Shown here: positions 43,691 to 55,800 of the stretch, one piece after another | Position numbering within the stretch: position 1 is the stretch's first letter | How the letters are laid out: the number at the start of each line of letters is the position of its first letter | From: Ailanthus altissimus | Lineage: Eukaryota; Streptophyta; Magnoliopsida; Sapindales; Simaroubaceae | Direction of reading: 5' to 3' | Assembly (NCBI GenBank): GCA_946807835.1 | Contig: OX327705.1 | Coordinates: forward strand, 11,252,501 to 11,316,500 | Length of the DNA stretch: 64,000 nucleotides | Made by a program: the position numbers and the translations under genes | Notes under the pieces: model-generated | Told to the model about the DNA's origin: nothing | What the model saw: only the letters and a program-made list of their open reading frames with translations | Database searches by the model: none

Positions 43691-45595
43691 GCCAGCAACT
43701 AAAATTCCATAAGAGAGATACCTTAAATATGCAATTTGATCCATTACAAGTGAAAAAGCAAGGCATCATGCTGATGATGTCTTGCTTCTTAGGAGGCAAC
43801 CCAAGCTATATTTTATTTTGTTTTAGTTAACTTGTATTTGTTTTATTTTTTATGTGTGTTAAGGACATAGACAAGGAAAAATGAGAACCAACGCCCCTAC
43901 GTTCCAATAGAGAACACCTTAGCATTAATTTCAGAGCAGTTCAAGAAATTTTAAACCATTTCAATGCTGGGGTGTCCAAATGCCAACACCCCCATGTCAA
44001 GCCAAACATTGAAGCATCAAAAGCACAATGTCCTCACATTCATAGAAGTCACCCAACATTAAAGTGTTCGCAATTCTCAGTGTCCCAATGTTTCCACTCA
44101 ATCTTGGGGCGGTACTGCTTTAGCACCCTAGCGTCAATTCCAAAAAGTTCGAGGGGTATCAAAAGCCATAAAGGCTTCTGCATTGAAACAAATTGTCGCA
44201 GCATTCCCAGTTCATACTTTGGAAGGCCAACAATTAAGTCTACAATGCCCTTGCATTCTTACTTTGTAGAGCTCCAACGTTCATCTAGGGAAGATGAACG
44301 CTACATTATAAAGAGAACGCTGTAGTGTTCACTTGAAAAAAAGGGCACCGTACCCTATCACCACCATCATTCTCACTTCCAGAGGATCATCGGACAGTGG
44401 GACAAGAGTATCTTGGCTTAGCTTGGGAGGACTTGGAGGCTTGAGCTATCATTTTATAAATTAAGTATTTCAGTTTCATTTCTATTTCTGCTACCATAGG
44501 GACCATGCATATTTTCAGTTAGGGGCAGGGAAATGCTTCCTATATTTTGCTTAGCGTTTATTTTATTCTTGTTTATGTTGCTTTATGTTTTTGTTTTATT
44601 ATTTTTGTTTCTATGCTGGTTATATTTTTGGTGTTAGTCTTTTATATAGTTGAGGAAGAAAAGCATTAGTAATATGACTCAATTTTCAAGTAAACAATTT
44701 GTTTTATATTGTCTATTGCTATATTTTTCTTGTGTTGGGTTGTAATGATAATTACAAGACTATGATAAGAAATTTAAATCTAACTATATAACTTATTTTT
44801 TAATTTACTAGGAAACGATAGATACCTTAAATATTTCATGCACCAATACTTAGATATTTTTTGACCTTGTTTGTGATCACCAATTTTTTGGCACTTGAAT
44901 AAAAGCTTATGTTAATTGAATTCTTGCTTAGAAATGCTCATGTTCAAGCAGTACACTCCAGTCTTGATGAATAGACAAATACTCTCGAACTTGTTTTGAT
45001 TACAACCTGAGGCAAAATCCTATAAAACACATGAATAAGGAGATGAAATTAGGCCTTCTTTAGATTGTTTGAGTCTTTCTAGTCTATCCCTGTTATATTT
45101 ACTCCTACTCACTCCACTGATCCAAAATTACCATTTTCTTGAACAACTACATTACAAGCCTAAACTTTGAGTTTAAGTACCCAAAACACTCCGTACACCA
45201 TTGACACTTAGTAGATTGAGAGATATTGAGAATTTATTAAGTTATGGTTAGGTAAAAGTGAAGTAAAAATGAAATGTCATGAGTAAGTGCCACATTGAAT
45301 TTGGGGAAGTTATGCTTAGTTTATTATTAAAAGAGAATCAAATAAAAAAAACAAAAGAAAGGAATGAATAAGTGGTTGATGTTAGGTACAATTATAAGTT
45401 TAGGTGTATTTAAATCACGTGTAGGAAGTTCAAGCGGTAGCCAAGGGAACTTAGTGTTCATGGTGTAAATTAAAGAAATTTTTTATCCAAGACCTAATAG
45501 CTCCCTAAACATGTGTAATGCTACATTAGTGAAGAGCTGTATGAAAAAAAAAAGGCTATGGTAGTGTTTTGTGCTTAAAAATATGCTGAGATATT
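43691..45595 (+). other. 3' non-coding region of the gag-only element
   Basis: Contains GGAGGCAACCCAAGC (43791), a phrase common just after pol in Athila/Tat elements. A block of short repeated words (AACGCC, AATGCTGGGG, AACATT, 43890-44330) follows, then Tat-like 3' text (CCATAGGGACCATGCAT, 44495-44511). The 43972-44325 open frame is inside the repeated-word block and is not treated as a gene. An A10GG run is at 45543-45555. Confidence 0.55.
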
Positions 45596-46225
45596 TGATG
45601 TGTGCAATAATGGCTAAGCGCAAGTATATGCTATCGTATCAAGTAATATAGGATTGAAATCCAGATATTGTTCCCACATGGACTTATTTAACCTATTTCT
45701 TTCAATCAAATATGAAATTTAATTCTACTTAGTTTTATCCAAACAAATTAAAAGATAGATTTTAACTAAGTAATATAATTGTACTAATTAAACCTAATTG
45801 TAATTAAAAGCAAGCAAGGGTTTGAATTCATTAATCAAAAGCAATCTAGGGTTTCAGATTTTTCCCTAATATTTCATTTTACTTAATGATCTATTAGTCA
45901 ATCCCTTAATGACAAATGGTTGGCTAGACTCTAATCTCGTTTATAAGACATTGTCGATGGTCGAATAACTATACTACACCTTAACAATTATCTATATATC
46001 TATAGTAATCGAATAGAATGTAATTCATTAAGAACAAGTCTAAATAATACCATATATATCATCTATGTATATTTCTATCATATATGAAACTCATAACTAT
46101 CACCCTATAATTATATATCAAACTATCATAAGCTAAACACATAAATCCCTCTTTTGAGTTCTTTAGGGTTCCTTGACCATTCAATATATTGGCCAGATAT
46201 AATAATGAAAGTGATGATTATTCAA
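45596..46225. repeat. LTR fragment related to 39317-40016
   Basis: TGATGTGTGCAATAATGG...; shares runs such as AAGAACAAGTCTAAATAATACCATA and TAACTATCACCCTATAAT-like text with 39700-39840. Truncated at about 46225. It is either the start of the 3' LTR of the gag-only element or an unrelated insertion. Confidence 0.65.
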
Positions 46226-47060
46226 AGGTGTTTGCATGTGAGTATGTGTGTTCATCACTATAAAACATATATCTCATATAATATTCATAGCAGCGAAAAG
46301 CTGAAAATTTAATTTTCTAAATTGATAAACAGAATAAATTTTTTATATTATCAAATAAATGAAATTATAAGAATTGATAGAGTAATATCCTTAACAAGCC
46401 TTTTGAATGTTTAGCTAGAGTTCCCGCCTTAAAGTGAACTTGTTCCAATTCTAGCACCTAATTTAGTGAGTTTAGGTGGACTAGAATGACAACATGTTTC
46501 CAGCAAGGGTTTAACAATTTAAACCCCAGTTTAACAATTAAATTAATTGGTTAACACCTTTAGTTATGTGACTACTACAAAGCTATGAATGTTTCTTGTT
46601 CCAGTTTAACATTTAAAACAGCAAAAACATTTAATTGTAGCTTGTAGTAATTTCGGCCACTTAGAACAAAAAGAAGAAGAAAAAGTTCAACTCTTTAAAC
46701 ATTTCACAACACTTAGAACTTCTCTCCCTCTTGTAATGGCCAAATCATACACACTCTCAGTAAAATGAATCCGATTCATTTAATTTATTTGCTTCAATTC
46801 CCTTTCAATAATACAAGCATTGGCCCACCAAACTATGGCAACCCTTGCCAAGGCCATTTGCTTTCATTAAATAATTTTTTAATCAAATTATAGAATTGCA
46901 AAAGGCATGTTTTTAAAATGTGTGTGTGAATGCTAAAAGTGGATGCCAACTAGAGACAAAATCACGGATGAGCGCATGGAGATTTGATGGTGATGATCTA
47001 TATTTTCGTTTGTCTAAGATATAATTGGCGGAAGGATTATACATATGCGCTAACCCTATG
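46226..47060. repeat. Copia-LTR-like debris in inverted arrangement
   Basis: 46260-46960 resembles the end of a copia LTR on the minus strand (GCAGCGAAAAGCTGAAAATTT is the reverse of an LTR end like AATTTCTAGCTTCCGTTGC). 46965-47050 resembles 35400-35500 on the plus strand (GAAGGATTATACATATGCGCT). The two halves face opposite ways, so this is rearranged debris. No gene. Confidence 0.45.
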
Positions 47061-47741
47061 GGAAATAAATTTAAAAACTAAAATTGTAAAAACTAAATTA
47101 CAACAAAGAAATTTAAAAAATAAAATTTTAATAAAATAAATTACAACAAAGAAAATAAAATTAAAAACTAAAATTTTACAAAGAAAAGACAATGTACAAA
47201 GTTACCACTTTAGTATTGATAAACGCAACCTACTTTTGCTTTGTGTGCCTCCTCGGCAACGGCGTCAAGTTTTGTTTACGCTCAAAATGTAATGCGACTA
47301 TCGCAATATAGATTGAGGTGTCGATCCCACGAGGAAGCTTTTGGCAAAATAGGTTGGTGAAGTAAAAATATTAAAGCAGTAGCAAGGAGAAATTTAACTA
47401 ATTGGTTTAAGTGAATGAGATAGAATTCTCTATGAATTAAGAGAAAAGTCTTATGATGATTTAAATAAGGCTTCGAGAATCACAATTATTTTTTATAAAT
47501 ATACTCTACACTTTGATTCAATATCTATAAGAAATAAATTTAAAAACTAAAATTTTAAAAACTAAATTACAACAAAGAAATTTAAAAAATAAAATTTTAA
47601 TAAAATAAATTACAACAAAGAAAATAAATTTAAAAACTAAAATTTTAAAAAGAAAAGACAATGTACAAAGTTACCACTTTAGTATTGATAAACGCAACCT
47701 ACTTTCGCTTTGTGTGCCTCCTCAGCAACGGCGTCAAATTT
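47061..47741 (-). repeat. Tandem-duplicated Athila LTR end, PBS and leader
   Basis: A roughly 469-bp unit holding the last 250 bp of an Athila-like LTR, its PBS (minus strand TGACGCCGTTGC) and the A-rich leader occurs twice: GTACAAAGTTACCACTT starts at 47194 and 47663. It lies directly inside the LTR at 47742-49285. No gag follows, so the rest of the element is lost. Confidence 0.8.
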
Positions 47742-49285
47742 TGTTTATGCTTAAAATATAATGCGACTATCGCAATATAGATTGAGGTATCGATCTCACG
47801 AGGAAGTTTTTGGCAAAATAGGTTGGTGAAGTAAAAATATTAAAACAGTAGCAAGGAGAAAATTAACTAATTGGTTTAAGTGAATGAGATAGAATTCTCT
47901 ATGAATTAAGGGAAAAGTCTTATGATGATTTAAGGAATGCTTCGAGAATCACAATTATTCTTTATAAATATACTCTACACTTTGATTCAATATCTATAAC
48001 TTAATCGAAAGTTTCACATCCCAAACAATCAATCAAAAGATATGTAAAATATAACACATTTTATAACATATGTATTTGATATGACTAAACTCTTTGCAAA
48101 CATTAACACAAACTATGTTCATTTATACAAGTTATCTAAGATCAATAATATATCATTTTAACAATATTGCAGTAAAAGATTAATTTGAATAACAAACAAT
48201 TATGATCTTTACATGTTATCCAAGATCGACAATATATCGATTGACAATATTGCAGTAAAAGATTAACATGTAAAACAATTTAACTAATAACAATTATAAT
48301 TTAACAAGAATCATATAAAGAAAGCATGACTGAAAATATATAAAACATGAGAATTAAAACCTCCTAAGAGTTTAGGCACAAACAAACTTACAAACATTTG
48401 TAGCTCCTGACAAAGAATTAAAATATAAAAGTAAATTTATTACACATAAAAGTTTATCTCTTAGCCTTGCCAGGAACTCTAGTCTAGCTTACAATGCATG
48501 TTAAATAGAAGAAAATATGAGAGCATTGTCTAGTGTTGAAAACGTTCTAAAAGTGTCCTTATATAGGCAATGAATGAAAATATATTTAGTGTGATTTCAA
48601 TCTTCAATAATTTAGGCCAAATACCCATTCACCCAATTGCAGCACCTTTTTATAATGGAAATGGCCGATGCAGCCTTTTTGGCCGACATGAAAGTTATAG
48701 CATTTTTTTATTTTTTTTCTATAGTCACCAGGTTCATGCAATTTGGATGATTATTCAATGAGATATGGGCAACATTCTAAAGATATGTCAGATTTCAGCT
48801 AACAACCTTTTTACCCATTTGTAATACACTTTAGTCCATGATAACGGTTGATTTGGACTTTACTATAAACATAAGAGTTATTGAAAATTAAGTCATCATT
48901 TCAAAGCTTCAAGAATTATACCGATTAGGTACGTATTTTATGAAATACGGTAATAAATATGTGAGTTGGGTCAAGCGGAGCAAAAGCTATAACCCAATTC
49001 TATTGTATCCCAAGTTTCTGCCCATAACATGTCGGATTTGGTTTTTCAACTATTCTTCAAGTTTGTGTAAGATTGAGTCATGTTACTCTTGGTTTAAAAA
49101 TTTCTTCATTTCAATTTATACATTGAGAGTTACGTCTATTTTATCTAAATCTGTGCAAATAACATTAATTAATCATAATTTAAGGAGAACACTTTATTTC
49201 AAGCTAAAATACAAAAATGCTAAAATTAGTGACATTAAATGGTGACTGAATCTCTTAATAAATATGCATTTTCATGTGTTCATCA
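47742..49285 (-). repeat. Athila-like LTR (third locus)
   Basis: 1544 bp from TGATGAACAC (49285) to GCATAAACA (47742) on the minus strand, related over its whole length to 17146-18709. It is followed by PBS and leader but no coding region. Frames such as 48570-48761 and 48940-49245 lie wholly inside it. Confidence 0.88.
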
Positions 49286-49809
49286 AGCATTCCAAAGTTT
49301 AGACCTAGACAAATTAATGCATGATTATGGAGTAATATCTATAAATTTTGATATAGGATAAGAATATGCCTATATGCCATATATGGTCAATACAACTTGT
49401 TCGTAATGAACCTTGATTTATTTGAATTATCATAGGAATGTAGAAATTTAGTAGGTTACTTATAATGGTCAATAATATTGGAAGAGGATTGGGATGAGAT
49501 TTGTGTTTTGGCCAATAATTGAACTAAGGGATTAATAATTGGGTTAACAAAATCATATTGACGGGTAGCTATAATCCTAAATACTCTTCATATAGTGATT
49601 GCACTTCATTGTTTGCACATTTAAGGTTGATTAACATTATGGCTATTTAGTTTTAGTGTAAACAAATCTAATTAATATTTATCTGGATAAAGGCAAAGAT
49701 ACATAATTTTAGTATTTGGTTATCTTATACACACAAATTCCTCGTAGGATTGACACTCTACTCATCACTCTATTACTTGTTCAAGATAGCATGCACTTGC
49801 GCTCACACA
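49286..49809 (+). repeat. 3' end of a plus-strand Tat/Athila-type LTR
   Basis: Matches 41341-41884 in the same orientation and ends GCGCTCACACA at 49809. It is a candidate for the end of the 3' LTR of the gag-only element, split from its beginning by copia and Athila debris. Confidence 0.7.
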
Positions 49810-49883
49810 TTGCACACAACCATGTACTATACGATAAACATAGCTCTAAGTTCCTTAAAGGAAGAGATAGAGTTCCATTTCAA

Positions 49884-50500
49884 TCAACAAAACCAATTCT
49901 GTGCAAGTCTTCTAAGATTGAAAGGGAAGCTTATACACTTAAGGGCGTCATCATTACAGTGCATAATCATCTTTGCATTGAAGTGAAAGTTGTGTTCCTC
50001 AGGGTCCTCTAACCCATTATATAGAGTGAAGTTGGGCAATACAAACTTCTTTGATTTCTCTGATTTCCTTATTTCCTTCATGAATGGGTCCCGGTTTATT
50101 TTCCTTGCTAAAGAGATGGTTTCTTCCCACCTTAGTGCTCCATCCATAGATTTCACTTACTTTCTTTAGGATCGCAGCTTTGAACTCCTTTTCGTTGGTC
50201 GGTCGGATCCCTGGTACTCGGCACCTATCTTCTTAGGTTGCTCCATGATTTCGTTCCTTTAAGGATTATCAGTAACTACTAATGGTTCCTTACATGTGCC
50301 TATTAATGTAGAAGCTCTTCAAGGTCGTTCTGTAGCCTTCGATCATTTTCAAGGCTTCTAAACGGCTTTTGATCTCTTGATTCTCCTTCCTTAACTCCTT
50401 TAATTCCTTCAGGATCTTTGCTAGGATTGCTGGAATACCAACATGAGTGTTATCTTCATTTCTATCTGGGCTAGGAGGGCAAGGTTCCCCCATATTTAGT
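49884..50500 (-). pseudogene. Tat/Ogre-type gag N-terminal fragment
   Basis: Right to left: MGEPCPPSPDRNEDN, a Lys/Glu-rich predicted coiled coil (ILKELKELRKENQEIKSRLE, 50493 to 50290), then KSMDGALRWEETISL, PFMKEIRKSEKSKKFVLPNF and YNGLEDPEEHNFHFNAKM (50156 to 49884). The last part is the YDG..DPxxH..F core typical of Tat/Ogre gag proteins. It is separated by stops and cut at 49810 by the LTR end. A related fragment is at 60981-61130. Confidence 0.7.
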
Positions 50501-51207
50501 TCCTATCTCAGTTGATTATGGATTGGTGGGATTGATTGTGGATTAGTACTTCTCATAATGTTCTAGTGAAAGTTCTTTTTTAAATTTTAAATTAGGGCGT
50601 GCTATTTATCCTTTCCCTATAATCTGCGCCACTGAAAGTTCCAAAGTTAGAACTTTACTAGAAATTAACTTAATCTCCTTAGAGTATGCTTGATTTTATG
50701 AGAAAGCATCGTCCTCCTACAAGAAAAATACTTCGATGCTTGAGTTAGTATCTCTTAAGAAACTTGTGATGTGCATGAGATTGCTTTAAACAAAAGGATC
50801 ATGCTTTATTTGTTTCTTCTCTCTCTAGAATATGATAACGCTTTTTTTTTTAGTGAAATGTGTTTGAGTGCTCTATAATTGTATGCTAAAGATTTGAATG
50901 CTTGTGATTTAATGAAAGAATAGTCGATTGATCGTGCTTATTTATAGTAGCAGAAGTTATCACAGTCCAACTTTATATTTTGATGGTGAATAACCTTATC
51001 ATGATAAGTTTATATTTTAAATGTATTATCTAAAGTTGTAATATGAATCATAATCTAATTCATCTAAGAATCAACGGTATTTTTTCACTCGTGCAATAGT
51101 GTTGAGCTCCTTGTTAAATCTATTTAGGAAGCTCTTTATGAATTCATTTTTTCCTTGTTTCATGAAGAACAAATCCATTGGCTTCTTTTTCTTCATATTC
51201 TACATGT
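50501..51207 (-). repeat. Leader and LTR part belonging to the Tat/Ogre-type gag
   Basis: Read on the minus strand, LTR-like sequence ends GGAACTTTCA at 50633. It is followed by TGGCGCAGATTATAGGGA, close to the tRNA-Arg-type PBS used by Ogre/Tat elements. 50633-51207 is alignable with 61267-61570. No gene. Confidence 0.55.
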
Positions 51208-53626
51208 TCCAAAATCAATCAAACTCAATAAAATAATTTCATTAAAATCACAAAACTAACACACTCATAAAAAGTAAAAACGATCATCATAATATCGAAA
51301 CATCTTCGTGTTTATAAAAAACATATGTACAAATACACATGCCTATAACTACTATGCAAAAAGCAAAAAGAGTGCTATTTAGCACATGTACATGTACAAA
51401 ATGATCTTCAGATTTGGCCCACTAGTCAACAGTAGGAGAATCAGCAGCTTGCGAATCGAGACCTGCAGCTAAAAAGGGGGTTTAGAAAACATAAAATACA
51501 AAACGAGTGAGCTTAATGAGCTCAGTGAGTGCATTAAGATTTCAAATAAAATAAAATTTTGCATAGATATTAAATTCTAAAAGACATGCATAAATCATGC
51601 TTCTAAAACTTGTATAAAGCTGTAAAATAATTTCTAACATCATATGCCGATGAAATCTTGCTGAGCAGGTTTTATTTACATCTTCAGAAAATAATATCCA
51701 AAATCTGTAAGACATAATAACTAGCATGCACATATAAATGCATAATGTGCGATCGGTAGTAGAAAACTATTAAAGCACTCGCTCGGCCATTTTCTCTCGA
51801 AACTGTACCAATGGTAATCCTAATGCTCTATACTCACGCAACGACTCAACTAGCACCGCACATGTGAGTAGGTCACGGGGCATCTCAACTAGCAACACCC
51901 ACTATGCCATCTCAAGATATATCACTGGCTATAAGCGGAATTCTATATCGCGTACATAGAGCAAGACAATACCCCGTACACATAGAGAGACTCACATGGC
52001 TCGGCAACCCGACTTTTCGGAGTTAGTAACACGCTCCCCAATACCTGCCCATGTATACGAGATATACCGACCGGATCTAATACAATCACCACCACTATAA
52101 TCGATGGTACCAATGGCCTTTGAAATTGATTTAGTAGTTTTAAAACTATTTCCTAAACTGAACATGTAAATGCATATCAATGGCTATATTATCAAAATCG
52201 TAAACAAATAAAACATACAATTTCAATATGCAGAAACATAATAAACGAAAGATAAATAAAATGACAGACTTTCACTCACAACCGCTCCGAGCTTAATTTC
52301 GCTTCAAATTTCTGCTCCCGATACCGGTCTCGATTTTGTTTACCTATATGCCATAAATGACATTTAGAACCAATTCAAATGCTAGAATCTCATTTAACTA
52401 CTAAACACCCTAATCGGTATACAAAGCTTTGATGGATACTACTTTTCGATTTTCATTTACAGAGTCATTGCTTAACACCCTATAACTTTGGTTGGACATA
52501 ATTGCCCTTCACCTTATGAAAATTGACAATTATGCCCCCTTTCTTCATTTTTTTTATTTTTTCATCAACCATATCCATTCAATTTACATAATGCATCATT
52601 TTTACACCACATTTCAACCTCAACACAACTTAATCCTAACTTCCCTAAAGTGGCAAAATATCACCATATGTTCCAACACATTTCTTTTCTCAAGTTCTTG
52701 TTCCAATTGCATCAAAATCAAGTCAATTTCATTATAATGCCCTTATTACAACCAATTCAAGTCTCTACATCAAAGTCACCCAAAACCCTAATTCTTACCT
52801 TGCCAATTTCTTCAATTTGATGACTCTTTCAAGCTCCACACTAGAATTCAACTCAATCTAAATCAAGAATACATATAAGAACATCAATTGAAGCAATCTT
52901 GAAAGTTCACATATCTTCATCACAAAAGAATGCTTTTCTTACATCTTTTTCTTGGCTTTTCACTAATAGAGGCTTCAATTGATTTTAGGGACTTGTAATT
53001 GATCTTATTTTAGCTTCATTAAGCATGAAAAAAAATTTGAAATTTCACTGTAGCAACACCCCTTCACCTTGGCCGAATTTGCTCTCTTTTTACCCTAATT
53101 GTCTTTGTTTTTAACTTAGCCAAAAATTCTACACACTTCCTCCTTATATAATGATCTCTCAAAAGACCAATTTGCCCCTCAACTACCTCAAAATTTCTAA
53201 ATTACCATTAGTTCAAAATAGAAGGATTTAATTGGTTCCTTTCTAACTATCTTGTTAGAATAGTCAAAGGAACTAACTAGAATTCCCAACTTACCAATCC
53301 ATAAAATTGTCTCTAATTGGTTCATTATCTAACATATGGATTGTGTTTCTCAACAAAGGGTTGTTATATACATAACCCTTAAATGAAAATTGATGTAGTA
53401 AATTAGAATTTCCTTTTTCAAGCCAATAGATAAAAATTTCAAAAATATTCTAGTGTCGTCCGACGCTCTGACCAAGTGTAAAATTATCAAATTAGGTCTA
53501 ATATCTCTCACGCGCACCATAAAAAAATATTTTTAATAAGCTTAGAATCAAGCAACTATATGGTGTCTTTATTACTCTATACTAAAATCTAGGCACCAAT
53601 ACTACTAATAGAGATTGGATATTACA
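51208..53626 (-). repeat. 3' LTR of the Tekay/Del element, end-truncated
   Basis: Collinear with 58729-60980. It lacks the last roughly 300 bp present in the 5' LTR (58426-58728) and carries about 270 bp (51785-52045) absent from the 5' LTR. It begins TGTAATATCC at 53626 after an AAAGAGGGGTGAAAT tract. Confidence 0.88.
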
Positions 53627-53699
53627 ATTTCACCCCTCTTTAAAAAAAAATTTCGTCTTCGAAATTTAAATTGTACCTGTCTCGAAGAGGTGGGGATGT

Positions 53700-53965
53700 T
53701 GTACTCACATCTGATCTTCGCATTCCCACGTGGCTGCTTCTACTCCATGGTTCATCCATAACACCTTCACTAAAGGAATGCTTTTATTATGATGTACTTG
53801 CTCTTTCCAGTCTAGGATTTGCACAGGCTTCTCTTCGTAGGTCAAATTCTCATTCCATTTTACTAACTGTTCTCTTAGGATGTGCGAAGGATCTACTAAA
53901 TACTTGCGAAGCATGGATACATGAAACACATCATAGATTCTAGCTACATCTTCTGGTAATCGCAA
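53700..53965 (-). pseudogene. Integrase C-terminus and chromodomain of the Tekay/Del element
   Basis: Open for 86 codons. VFHVSMLRKYLVDPSHIL is the typical end of chromovirus integrase, followed by YEEKPVQILDWKEQV, IPLVKVLWMNHGVEAATWE and CEDQM. This is the chromodomain pattern of Tekay/Del elements, thought to guide integration to marked chromatin. It is the best preserved domain of this copy. Confidence 0.9.
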
Positions 53966-55100
53966 ACGATATGCTACCTCCCCAACTCCTTCAACTATCT
54001 CGTACGGCCTAATGTACCGAGGACTCGGCTTTTCTCACTTCCCAAATCTTAGTACTCCCTTCCATGGTAATATATTCAGAAAGACCTTATCATCAATCTA
54101 AAACTATAAGTCTCTTCTCCTATTATCTGTATAACTCTTCTGTCTATCTTTAGCTATTTTCATTCTTTGCCTGATAACTTGAATCTTTTCTGAAGTAATC
54201 TGGACAATTTCTGGGCCGACCAATTTCATTTCACCTACCTCATCCCAAACTAGAGTTCTGCACTTCCTTCCATACAATGCTTCATATGGTGCCATCTCGA
54301 TGCTAGTCTGGTAGCTATTATTGTAGGTGAACTCCATTAGTGGCAAATGAGTATCCCAGCTCCCCTTAAACTCCATAACACACACTCTAAGCATATCCTC
54401 GAGTATTTGAATTGTCCGCTCAGACTGGCCATCCGTTTGTGGATGAAAGGTAGTACTGAAACTTAATTTAGTGCATAGAGCTTTCTATAAGCTGGGCCAA
54501 AATTTGAAATTGAACCGTGGATCCCTATCTGACACAATGGATACTGGAATGCCATGGAGTTATACCACTTCATTTACGTACAACTGGGCCAATTTATCTA
54601 AAGAATAATTGCTTCTAATGGATAGAAAATGGGCAGATTTCTTCAGTCTATCAACAATTACCCATATTACGTCATGGCCTCTCTGGCTACGCGAAATTTC
54701 TACCACGAAGTCCATCGTTATTCTCTTCTATTTTCTCTCTGGAATCGGAAGGGGTTGCAAAAGCCCTGCAGGTTTCTGATGCTTAGCCTTTATTTGTTGG
54801 CAAGTTAGGCATCTTGATACAAATTCAGCTATATCTTTCTTCATGCTCTTTCACCAGTTGTGCTTTTTTAGGGTACGGTATATCTTTGTGCTTCCCGGAT
54901 GCATAGCATATGCAGAAGAATGAGCTTCTTCCATAATCTCTCTTCTTAACTCATTTACATCCAGTATACATAATCTCCGACCCAAGGTTACTACACCATC
55001 CTCGGTTACTGAAAGATCTTTCCGCTGCCCCAACACTATTTTACCCTTCAATTTAATTACCTATGGATCTTAAGTATGGAGTTCTCTGATTCGATCAACC
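53966..55100 (-). pseudogene. Integrase of the Tekay/Del element
   Basis: Reading right to left: HPGSTKIYRTLKKHNW with the zinc-binding region (55051 to 54851), the decayed catalytic core with several stops (about 54800-54400), then SWDTHLPLMEFTYNNSYQTS and APYEALYGRKCRT (54394 to 54104). Motif wording matches Tekay/Del integrases. A full D-D-E triad was not checked residue by residue because of stops. Confidence 0.85.
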
Positions 55101-55700
55101 AGTATTGGACAGACCTGAAATATGGCTAATAGTGCTCCGAATCTGACAATTTGAATTTTACACCCAAAGACCTCAATTCTATCAACATTGATAGATATGC
55201 AACCTTCAAATGAGCTATTGAACCGACAGGCTTCCTGCTGAGAGCATCTGCTACCACATTAGCTTTTCCAGAATAGTACTCCAGGATGCATTCATAATCT
55301 TAATAAGCTCCAGCTACCTTCTCTGCCTCATATTCAATTCTTTCTGGGTGAACAAGTACTGCAGGCTCTTATGGTCCGTAAAGATCTTACAAGGAACCTC
55401 ATACAAATAATGCCTCTAAATTCTTAGAGCAAAAACTATTGCAGCTAGGTCTAAGTCATGTGTAGGGTAATTATGTTCATGCTTCTTTAATTATCTGGAA
55501 GCATAGGCTATTACTTTTTCCTTATGCATCAGCACATAACCTAGACCCTGCCTGGAAGCATTACAATATATGGTAAATTCGTCTTTCCCTGACGACAGTG
55601 TAAGCACTGAGGCCGAAGTCAACTTTCGCTTTAGCTCTTCGAAACTCTGCTGGCACTCTTCCGACCATAAAACTTCTCTTTTTTCTGGGTTAGTTTAGTC
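55101..55700 (-). pseudogene. RNase H of the Tekay/Del element
   Basis: Fragments in shifted frames: CQQSFEELKRKL-like text near 55650, CNASRQGLGYVL-like text near 55545, and LRRRYCMRFL-like text near 55400, followed by the linker. Many stops; the assignment rests on position between RT and integrase plus these words. Confidence 0.65.
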
Positions 55701-55800
55701 AGAGGAGCAGCTATCTTCGAAAATCCCTCTACAAACCCAAGAAACTATGGACCTCTGTCATATTCGTGGGCTGTCACTAATTTACTATGGTTTTAATCTT

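Noticed and set aside
43972..44325. 117-codon frame rich in His, Ser and Cys
   Set aside because: Made of short repeated words (AACGTT, AATGCTGG, CAACAC); appearance of Cys/His is from word repetition, not a zinc-finger pattern.
48940..49245. 101-codon frame starting MKYGNKYVSWVKRSKSY
   Set aside because: Lies in an Athila-like LTR; related frames at 312-524 and 18383-18673 are equally inside LTRs and show no protein family.
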